Below, piece by piece: positions 1 through 5,319 of a DNA stretch of 5,319 bases (position 1 is the first letter of the stretch; every line of letters starts with the position of its first letter). The notes under the pieces were generated by a model. That model ran no database searches. It saw only the letters and a program-made list of their open reading frames with translations, and was not told where the DNA came from. The position numbers were made by a program, and so were the translations under genes. The stretch covers positions 1 through 5,319 of the forward strand of contig JAWVZH010000178.1 in assembly GCA_033722295.1 (NCBI GenBank), read 5' to 3'. This DNA comes from JAWVZH01 sp033722295. Lineage in GTDB: Bacteria > Bacteroidota > Bacteroidia > Chitinophagales > Saprospiraceae.

Positions 1-866
1 AATTGGCTGATCCTCAGATTGGCCTGGTGAGGTACTAGCATGTCTATGTCTGAGGGTTTTAATCCTACCTCCTCGAGTGCTTCATTGATCACCTCAGTAA
101 ATTTTCTGACAGCAGTCTTAAAGACCAGTTGACCAGACATATTGGGATAGATCATGCCTTCGTCCCACATTTTCTGGGTCATGAATACTCCACCAAACTC
201 ATCATCGCCATAGCCAAAGTCTTCCTTGCCAAGATGATAACCGCCATGGCACCCGGGATTGATAAAGGCCAATTCCTCCGCATGGGTACCATCGGAATGC
301 AGTTTGGTGGTCAGGACTCCCTTGCCCTCTTCTTCGGTAGGTTGTAGCACAACCGCACCTGCACCATCACCAAAAATCACAGTCACATTCCTGCCCCGCG
401 TAGAAAAGTCGAGTCCCATGGAATGCATCTCGGCACCCACAAGCAGAATATTCTTGTACATGCCGGTCCTGATAAACTGATCTGCCACCGACAAACCATA
501 AACAAAGCCGGAACATTGGTTACGTATATCCAGGGCACCCATCTGTACTCCGGTCAATTCCATTTCCCTCTGCAACAGCACCCCACATCCAGGAAAAAAG
601 TAATCCGGACTTAAAGTGGCGAAGATGATAAAATCAATTTCTTCCTTCCTGATACCGGCATCTTTAATGGCTTTCTTCGCCGCTTCCACGCCCATAGTCG
701 TGGTTGTTTCTTCATGCTTCTTACCGTATCGGCGTTCTATGATACCCGTCCGCTCCCTTATCCATTCGTCGGAGGTATCCATATGGCGCGTCAGATCGTC
801 ATTAGTGACCACCTGATCAGGTACATAGTGTCCGACACCGGCTATTTTAGTTCTTATACTTGTCAT
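1..866 (-). CDS. Beta-ketoacyl-ACP synthase III (FabH-family) protein, C-terminus cut by the window edge
   Basis: This is a thiolase-fold condensing enzyme. Family members join an acyl-CoA (or similar acyl donor) to malonyl-ACP to start fatty acid or related acyl chains in the cytoplasm. 288 residues are visible of a usual 320-335. Seen directly: the N-terminal TSDEWIRERTGI block (residues 31-42), the nucleophile block NQCSGF with Cys118, the glycine-rich GDGAGAVVL at 166-174, and VPHQAN with catalytic His280. The third catalytic residue (Asn) would fall about 30 residues later, outside the window. Housekeeping FabH usually has a CAGF-type nucleophile block, while DIRNQCSGF is typical of a paralogous KAS III clade, so the acyl substrate is uncertain and I leave out the symbol fabH, which automatic annotation would often give. 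The ATG at 864-866 is the only start: an in-frame stop lies about 24 bases upstream with no start codon between. No strong Shine-Dalgarno sequence is visible. Confidence 0.93.
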   Translation of the reverse strand, partial: MTSIRTKIAGVGHYVPDQVVTNDDLTRHMDTSDEWIRERTGIIERRYGKKHEETTTTMGVEAAKKAIKDAGIRKEEIDFIIFATLSPDYFFPGCGVLLQREMELTGVQMGALDIRNQCSGFVYGLSVADQFIRTGMYKNILLVGAEMHSMGLDFSTRGRNVTVIFGDGAGAVVLQPTEEEGKGVLTTKLHSDGTHAEELAFINPGCHGGYHLGKEDFGYGDDEFGGVFMTQKMWDEGMIYPNMSGQLVFKTAVRKFTEVINEALEEVGLKPSDIDMLVPHQANLRISQ

Positions 867-957
867 GGCATTTGGCTTGACCTGATTTTACGATCAGATT
901 AAAAATAAAGCTTTCACATCACATCAGTCCACTTCTCCACTCCAGGGACAATGCGTC

Positions 958-990
958 CAAACTTAGCAGCTGGTAAACTCCTCCTCTAAA
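958..990 (-). promoter_or_regulatory. Candidate Bacteroidota-type promoter for the KAS III gene
   Basis: On the minus strand TAAGTTTG (958-965) matches the Bacteroidota -7 consensus TAnnTTTG exactly. TTTA (987-990) lies 21 bases upstream and matches the -33 TTTG in three of four bases. Transcription would start near 950, leaving a leader of roughly 85 bases before the KAS III start. This suggests the gene can be expressed independently of the gene upstream of it. The call rests on motif matching only. Confidence 0.45.
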
Positions 991-1024
991 TGCTGTTGAC
1001 TGGCATTGCCCAACTGATCACTGA

Positions 1025-2299
1025 CTAAGTTTTTCTCTTCTTCTTTTCCGCGGCCGGAAATAGCACATTGTTCAGTATCAATCTATAGCCCGGACTATTA
1101 GGATGCAAATTGAGGTCGGTCTCCGGGTCATTGACAAAATGCCTGTAATCCTCCGGATCATGGCCGGCAAAAAATGTCCAGGTACCATATCCGTGCGTTC
1201 CGTGGATATACTTCGTTTCATTCACCCGCTTGGTTTCCCCAAGAATGAGAACGTCTGATTTAATAAATTGAGTTCTAAAACTGGTCGTCTGCCCCATAAA
1301 CCCTTTGACCGTACGCGTATGGTTCTGAGTGAGCATTGTGGGAATCGGATCCCATTTTGCCGAGAAGTCGAACAATGTGAAATAGTCGTTTTCGGGAGAC
1401 ACCTGACGGGACCTCACATCTATGTCAATATTGGAGAACTCATACTGTAATGGGTTCTTCACAAGGTCAAAGTCCTCAAAGGCAAATGTCTTTGAATAAT
1501 CCAGTTTTTGCTGTGCATTCGGATCAGCCGGGTCACCATCGTAGTATTTGGCGCAAATATCAACACCTTCAGCTGCTAGGGCTATGTCGTACGAGTCAGT
1601 GGCTGAGCACATCGCAAACATGAAGCCACCACCGGCAACATATTCCTTGATCCGCTTGACAACAGCCAATTTTAACTGTGATACTTTGGAAAACCCGAGA
1701 CTACTGGCAAGCTCTTCCATCCTTCTCTGGTTTTCCTGGTACCAGGGTTGATTGTGAAAAGAGCTGTAGAAGCGTCCATATTGTCCGGTAAAGTCTTCAT
1801 GATGAAGATGCAGCCAGTCATATTGAGGAAGTTTGTCATTCAACACCTCGCGGTCATAAACCGTCTCATAAGGGATCTCGGCATAGGTCAATACGAGCGT
1901 GACGGCATCATCCCATGGTTGTATGCGTTCTCCGCGTGCGTTAAAATCTGGTGTATACACGGCAATCTTCGGAGCCACTTCAAGTCTGATGGCTTCCTGA
2001 TTGACCTCAGGGTCTGCAATGTCCCTTCTGATCTTTTCAAACTGGGCATTTGATATGACCTCATAGCTCACTCCCCTAGTCAAACATTCCTTTTCAAAAA
2101 GGTCGTTGTGGTAAAAGGCAAAGCTGCCACCTCTGTAATTGAGCAACCAGTAAGCCTCTTGCCCCTTGTCCAACACCCAATATGTGATCCCATAGGATTT
2201 TAGGTGGTTTTTCTGTTCAGTGTCCATAGGCAACAAGATGTAGCTCGCATAGCCTGTATTGAAGGACAATATGAAGAGAAGTGCATAAATGAATCTCAT
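1025..2299 (-). CDS. Secreted GATase1/ThuA-like protein of the Bacteroidota family often labelled asparagine synthetase B
   Basis: This complete 424-residue protein has an unproven function. Residues 1-18 form a signal peptide (hydrophobic core from about residue 3, cleavage likely after GYA), so it should act in the periplasm or outside the cell. The mature N-terminus (about 20-108) carries the family block WLLNYRGGSF. The remainder looks like a Rossmann-type class I amidotransferase/ThuA-like core: a strand (KIAVYTP) from residue 111, DWLHLHHEDFTGQYG at 161-175, a nucleophile-elbow-like GGGFMFAMCSATDS with Cys231, and a ThuA-like block GTWTFFAGHDPED at 372-384. The tail is lysine-rich (KKKRKT). 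I recognise close relatives in many Bacteroidota, usually named asparagine synthetase B. However, neither the N-terminal Cys2 glutaminase domain nor the ATP-pyrophosphatase motif of true AsnB is present, so that name is not supported. The start is ATG at 2297-2299. Family membership is firm, while the fold is inferred from motifs. Confidence 0.9.
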   Translation of the reverse strand: MRFIYALLFILSFNTGYASYILLPMDTEQKNHLKSYGITYWVLDKGQEAYWLLNYRGGSFAFYHNDLFEKECLTRGVSYEVISNAQFEKIRRDIADPEVNQEAIRLEVAPKIAVYTPDFNARGERIQPWDDAVTLVLTYAEIPYETVYDREVLNDKLPQYDWLHLHHEDFTGQYGRFYSSFHNQPWYQENQRRMEELASSLGFSKVSQLKLAVVKRIKEYVAGGGFMFAMCSATDSYDIALAAEGVDICAKYYDGDPADPNAQQKLDYSKTFAFEDFDLVKNPLQYEFSNIDIDVRSRQVSPENDYFTLFDFSAKWDPIPTMLTQNHTRTVKGFMGQTTSFRTQFIKSDVLILGETKRVNETKYIHGTHGYGTWTFFAGHDPEDYRHFVNDPETDLNLHPNSPGYRLILNNVLFPAAEKKKRKT

Positions 2300-2322
2300 A
2301 AAAGAATTTTCGGTTCCTGAAT

Positions 2323-2381
2323 TAAACGATATTTCCTCTGTAATATTGAAGGTGGCTGCGCATTTGCAAACATATCGTTTA
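2323..2381. repeat. Perfect 10-bp inverted repeat in the divergent control region
   Basis: TAAACGATAT at 2323-2332 is the exact reverse complement of ATATCGTTTA at 2372-2381, with 39 bases between them. The right arm overlaps the -7 element of the minus-strand promoter candidate (2367-2374). The left arm lies in that gene's untranslated leader. Because the expected transcription start falls between the arms, an RNA hairpin from this promoter would lack one arm, so a DNA operator is the likelier reading. The heptamer TCGTTTA inside the right arm occurs again at 2452-2458. Confidence 0.6.
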
Positions 2382-2400
2382 GTACGAGAAACTGTTTAAA
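2367..2400 (-). promoter_or_regulatory. Candidate Bacteroidota-type promoter for the secreted GATase-like gene
   Basis: On the minus strand TATGTTTG (2367-2374) is an exact TAnnTTTG match. A weak -33 candidate, TTTA (2397-2400), lies 22 bases upstream, at the long end of the usual spacing. The predicted start near 2360 gives a leader of about 60 bases. GGAA, about 13 bases before the ATG, is the nearest purine-rich stretch to the start. Confidence 0.4.
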
Positions 2401-2450
2401 TAAAAAATGGTTTCTATTTCCATGGATTGAATCAATTTAATCGATACAGT

Positions 2451-2483
2451 TTCGTTTACCCATTGAGCATTTTTTAATCTTTG
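2451..2483 (+). promoter_or_regulatory. Weak candidate promoter for the VWA membrane-protein gene
   Basis: AATCTTTG at 2476-2483 matches TAnnTTTG in five of six fixed positions (first T replaced by A). TTCG at 2451-2454 is a poor -33 candidate 21 bases upstream. A start near 2490 would leave a very short leader before the TTG at 2504. The same octamer recurs at 2499-2506 over the start codon, so which copy, if either, is used is uncertain. Confidence 0.25.
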
Positions 2484-2503
2484 CGCCTAATAATTATAAA
2501 TCT

Positions 2504-4597
2504 TTGGAAAGTATAGCCCTACAATATCCTGCGTGGTTGATCATTTTATGCTTCTTACTTGGAGCAGGCTATGCGTTCCTGAATTACTACAGGAATATCG
2601 AGTTTGAGGAAGTCAGGGGATTGACTGCTCTTCTCGCGCTGGTTCGCGGAACAGTTGTCACCTTGATCGCTCTCCTTCTTCTCAATCCGGTCATACGTTC
2701 ACTACAAGAAGAATTGCATACGCCAGTTGTTCTCATCGGAGTGGATCAGTCTGAGTCAATTGCTCAGTCGACAAGCGATACGCAACTGGATGAACTTACC
2801 AACAGAGTGACCGCATTCAAGAGCAGGCTGAATGATGATTATAACATAAGACTTATCTCCATACAGGACGAAATATCAGAAGGGCTCGACTCCTCTTTTT
2901 CGGCATCGCAGACCAACCTGTCAGCATTCCTTGATCATGTGGAGGATCAATATTCGCATCAAAATCTTGCGGCCATAATCATGGCATCTGACGGTATTTT
3001 CAATGTTGGAAGGAATCCTTTGTATCATCCGGCAAAATTCCAGGCCCCTTTACACACGATAAGATTGGGGGATACCACTGTTCCTACTGATGTCAATATC
3101 CGCAACATCTTTCATAACGAGATCGCTTTTTTAAATGACCGATTTGAGGTTGAAGTGGATATCGAGTCAAATAATTGTGGAGATCGTGTTTCGAACATTT
3201 CGATATACCGCTATGAAAACCAGGGTTTCAAAAAATTGAAGGATCAGAGAATAAGATTCGAGTCAGATGATGACTTTAAAACACTTGAATTTGAACTGAA
3301 CGCGGATGAGGTAGGTGTGCAAAGATATCAGGTAAGAGCGACTGGATTTTCTGATGAGATCAACAAAGAGAATAACAGACGTGATCTTTTCATCGAGGTA
3401 CTGGACTCTCGCATACGCCTGGCAGTAGTAAGGCATGCGCCCCACCCTGATATCGGAGCGCTCAAGGCTCTGGTTGATGAACGCGAGAATTACGAACTGA
3501 AGGTCTACAGCCCTTCGGAAGCATTAGCCAGACTCGAAGACATCGACCTGGCCATACTTCATAATATCACAAGCTCTGCGTCCGAGGTCGACAATCTTGT
3601 ACGCGCCCTCGATCAGAACAAGGTGCCCCGACTCATCATCGCCAGTAGTCAGACCGAAGTCAACAGGTTCAACAGTATTCAAAACACTATTGAAATATCC
3701 GGGAGCAATGTTGGATTGAATGAGGTCCAGGCTATTATAAATAAAGGATTCAATCTGTTCCAGACAGAAGACGGTCTGGCTCAAAAGCTTTCTGATTATC
3801 CTCCCTTGATATCTCCGTTCGGAGAATATGCTTTGATCGATGGTGCTGTGTCACTCGCCGATCAGAAGATCAGCTCCGTACCTACGGAATATCCACTCAT
3901 CGCCTTCAACGAGGTCAACGGGATAAAAGAAGGTGTCATAGCCGGCGAAGGTCTCTGGCGTTGGCGATTGATCGATTATGCTAAAACAGGTAGTCATGAG
4001 ACCATTGACGGATTGATGGCAAAAATATTTCAATACCTGTCTGTCAAGGAAAACAAGGAGCAATTCAGAGTAAAAGGTCGTAAAAACCTATATGATGACG
4101 GAGAGGAAGTACAGTTCACGGCGGAGGTCTATAATAATGCTTATGAGCCCGTGAATGAACCTGAAGTTTATCTCGTAATTTATTCCGAATCGGGCGAAGA
4201 GTATACCTACACTTTTTCAAGAAGTGAGAATGGTTATATCCTTGATGCAGGAAAGCTCAAACCGGGAAATTACACTTATGTAGCCAGCACAACCTACGCA
4301 GGCACCAAGCATGAGAAGCGTGGCAATTTTGCTGTTCGAACAATTGAACTTGAGTTTTATAACACTGTAGCTGATCATAATCTATTGCGGCTCTTATCTG
4401 AAAAATATGGAGGCCGGTCAGTAAGTTTTGAACAGACAGAAGCCTTATTCAATGAGTTGGAGAATGCCGATATCAAACCTACGGTGAGTTATTCGAGTCG
4501 CACAAGAAGTGCCATGAACATTAAATGGATCTTCGCCATACTGGTTTCACTTCTGGCAATAGAATGGTTCCTGCGAAGATATTACGGCAGGTACTGA
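2504..4597 (+). CDS. Membrane-anchored VWA-domain protein with an amidotransferase-like domain
   Basis: This 697-residue envelope protein resembles the large membrane VWA/GATase-like proteins often found near BatA- or MoxR-type gene clusters; its molecular role is unknown. Two N-terminal transmembrane helices (about 10-30 and 42-64) precede a VWA domain (about 74-190). The metal-ion-dependent adhesion site looks complete: D81-x-S83-x-S85, Thr137 in QTNLS and Asp163 in ASDG, so divalent-metal-dependent protein binding is likely. A beta-rich segment follows (about 195-300). Next comes an amidotransferase-like Rossmann region (303 to about 480) with no cysteine at the elbow (IIASSQ around 378-383), so it is probably not catalytic. 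GEGLWRWRL at 481-489 is a block I associate with this family. An Ig-like domain (about 520-615) and a final helix (about 671-689) complete the protein. The start is TTG: the frame is open back to a TAA at 2438-2440 with no ATG or GTG, and the next ATG is Met160, inside the VWA domain. Confidence 0.9.
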   Translation: MESIALQYPAWLIILCFLLGAGYAFLNYYRNIEFEEVRGLTALLALVRGTVVTLIALLLLNPVIRSLQEELHTPVVLIGVDQSESIAQSTSDTQLDELTNRVTAFKSRLNDDYNIRLISIQDEISEGLDSSFSASQTNLSAFLDHVEDQYSHQNLAAIIMASDGIFNVGRNPLYHPAKFQAPLHTIRLGDTTVPTDVNIRNIFHNEIAFLNDRFEVEVDIESNNCGDRVSNISIYRYENQGFKKLKDQRIRFESDDDFKTLEFELNADEVGVQRYQVRATGFSDEINKENNRRDLFIEVLDSRIRLAVVRHAPHPDIGALKALVDERENYELKVYSPSEALARLEDIDLAILHNITSSASEVDNLVRALDQNKVPRLIIASSQTEVNRFNSIQNTIEISGSNVGLNEVQAIINKGFNLFQTEDGLAQKLSDYPPLISPFGEYALIDGAVSLADQKISSVPTEYPLIAFNEVNGIKEGVIAGEGLWRWRLIDYAKTGSHETIDGLMAKIFQYLSVKENKEQFRVKGRKNLYDDGEEVQFTAEVYNNAYEPVNEPEVYLVIYSESGEEYTYTFSRSENGYILDAGKLKPGNYTYVASTTYAGTKHEKRGNFAVRTIELEFYNTVADHNLLRLLSEKYGGRSVSFEQTEALFNELENADIKPTVSYSSRTRSAMNIKWIFAILVSLLAIEWFLRRYYGRY

Positions 4598-4608
4598 CGC
4601 CTGCTTTT
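4587..4608 (+). terminator. Weak intrinsic terminator candidate after the VWA gene
   Basis: GCAGGT (4587-4592) pairs with GCCTGC (4599-4604), including one G-U pair, around a six-base loop, followed by TTTT (4605-4608). The VWA stop codon TGA (4595-4597) lies in the loop. The short stem and T run make it weak. It would work for plus-strand transcription only, as no T run follows on the minus strand. Confidence 0.35.
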
Positions 4609-4617
4609 GCTCATCAT

Positions 4618-5319
4618 TTATTCCTTACCCCACTTCAACTTATCCTGGTACTTTTCAAGGGCTTTCCAGTCTCCTTCCGCCGCCAATCTCGCCTGCTTTG
4701 ACCATGTCCCCGGGTCCACCAGGGCGAATCGATCACCAGCTTCATTCAGGATGCTCTGTAATTTTGACGTTTCCGTCTTTGCCAGTTTCCACCAGGTATC
4801 TATTCCATAACTGTGCAACAGTTCTTCTGTCTTCGGACCAATGCCTTCAATAGCCTTAAGATCATCCGGCTTCCACTTCTTCAATACGCCGATCTTTATC
4901 AAAAGCTTTTCGACTTTCGAATCTGTAGGCTCTCCACCTTTATTGACACCTCCACTTAATGATTTTTGATACGATACAAGTGTTTCCCATTCTCCTTCGG
5001 AGGCGAGCCTCGCTTGTTCGGTCCAAGTAGAGGGATCTATTATCCTGTACCTGGTGCCAAAACTATCAAGTATTTGTTGTAGTTGCCCAACTGTAGAATT
5101 GGCAAGGTCGGACCAGGAGTGAATACCGTTCTCCTTTAGGATAGAGGCCATTTTAGGACCAATGCCTTCAATGACCTGAAGGTTCTTTTCTGATAAGGCG
5201 CTGTAAATAGATGCAGATCCCTTTCCGGAAGACTGCGTTATACTTTGCGAAGATGGGTCGGCCCCAGATGAGGGTTCTTCACCTTTGAATACCCGCTCCG
5301 TCTTGTTTGTAATGTCCGT
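4618..5319 (-). CDS. Tandem helix-hairpin-helix domain protein, N-terminus cut by the window edge
   Basis: 233 C-terminal residues are visible. The frame is open to the right edge, so the true start is outside the window. The ATG at 5149-5151 is not the start, because coding sequence, including the first half of a hairpin motif, continues upstream of it. Visible residues 14-37 are a Ser/Gln-rich, probably disordered linker. Two modules of 79 residues follow (46-124 and 153-231), each opening with IEGIGPK, a helix-hairpin-helix signature, and closing with a conserved IDPSTW/VDPGTW then QARLA and EGxW block. By established knowledge, helix-hairpin-helix motifs bind DNA non-specifically or mediate protein contacts. 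I recall this particular module as a C-terminal extension on varied bacterial proteins, including some ribosomal proteins and membrane-anchored proteins, so DNA binding should not be assumed. The gene is convergent with the VWA gene, 20 bp apart. Confidence 0.85.
   Translation of the reverse strand, partial: TDITNKTERVFKGEEPSSGADPSSQSITQSSGKGSASIYSALSEKNLQVIEGIGPKMASILKENGIHSWSDLANSTVGQLQQILDSFGTRYRIIDPSTWTEQARLASEGEWETLVSYQKSLSGGVNKGGEPTDSKVEKLLIKIGVLKKWKPDDLKAIEGIGPKTEELLHSYGIDTWWKLAKTETSKLQSILNEAGDRFALVDPGTWSKQARLAAEGDWKALEKYQDKLKWGKE
4627..5184 (-). repeat. Two diverged copies of a helix-hairpin-helix module within one gene
   Basis: Copy 1 is encoded at 4948-5184 and copy 2 at 4627-4863. 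By hand alignment the two 79-residue modules align without gaps and share about 37 identical residues (roughly 47 percent). They are separated by a linker of 28 residues. The divergence indicates an old duplication, not a recent one. Confidence 0.8.

Noticed and set aside
881..896. Small hairpin CTGAT / ATCAG upstream of the KAS III start
   Set aside because: Only five base pairs with no T run or conserved context; expected by chance in AT-rich DNA.
946..958. Hairpin GGAC / GTCC near the predicted transcription start
   Set aside because: A four-base-pair stem is too short to support a structural or regulatory claim.
951..989. A 12-codon plus-strand open frame (MRPNLAAGKLLL) preceded by AGGGA
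   Set aside because: Too short, with no recognised peptide family, and antisense to the promoter region of the KAS III gene.
963..1040. Possible frameshift extension of the secreted protein into the frame ending at 963
   Set aside because: The A-rich stretch before the stop is not a true slippery heptamer for the reading frame, and a lysine-rich tail ending in KT is what I recall for the family, so the present stop looks genuine.
3524..4063. Minus-strand open frames inside the VWA gene, and plus-strand frames inside the two left genes
   Set aside because: They are antisense to well-supported coding sequence and show no domain, motif or start context of their own.
4618..5151. Treating the ATG at 5149-5151 as the start of the helix-hairpin-helix gene
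   Set aside because: The frame is open through 5319, and the IEGIGPK motif of the first module lies immediately upstream of this ATG, so this Met is internal and the gene is cut by the window.
1..5319. Mobile elements, CRISPR arrays, tRNA or rRNA genes, toxin-antitoxin or defence genes
   Set aside because: No direct-repeat array, terminal inverted repeats with a transposase, cloverleaf sequence or recognisable defence motif was seen on either strand.

Overview
The window reads as chromosomal DNA from a member of the Bacteroidota, probably a Cytophagales-like or related lineage, though the rank below phylum is a guess. Three things point this way. The secreted protein at 1025-2299 belongs to a family I know mainly from Bacteroidota genomes, where it is usually mislabelled asparagine synthetase B. 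The promoter-like sites fit the Bacteroidota TAnnTTTG type. Strong Shine-Dalgarno sequences are missing in front of the three visible starts. G+C is moderate, with AT-rich DNA between the divergent genes.

Layout, left to right. (1) 1-866, minus strand: most of a beta-ketoacyl-ACP synthase III (FabH-family) enzyme, whose C-terminus lies off the left edge. (2) 867-1024: a gap that holds a good promoter candidate for that gene but is unusually G+C-rich. (3) 1025-2299, minus strand: a secreted protein with a class I glutamine amidotransferase/ThuA-like core. (4) 2300-2503: an AT-rich divergent control region with promoter-like sites facing both ways, a perfect 10-bp inverted repeat and three copies of the heptamer TCGTTTA. 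(5) 2504-4597, plus strand: a 697-residue membrane protein with a von Willebrand factor A (VWA) domain, a degenerate amidotransferase-like domain and a C-terminal anchor, starting at TTG. (6) 4598-4617: a 20-bp convergent gap with a weak terminator hairpin. (7) 4618-5319, minus strand: the C-terminal part of a protein with two copies of a helix-hairpin-helix module of about 79 residues, running off the right edge.

How the genes may work together. Only the two central genes look linked. They are divergently transcribed from one short region, both products are envelope proteins, and both contain a GATase/ThuA-like Rossmann region. A shared envelope role is plausible but is inference. The KAS III gene has its own promoter candidate and need not be co-transcribed with the secreted-protein gene. 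The helix-hairpin-helix gene is convergent with the VWA gene and its operon lies outside the window. I see no tRNA, rRNA, CRISPR array, insertion sequence or phage gene. The least explained parts are the two intergenic regions and the biochemical role of the secreted and VWA proteins.
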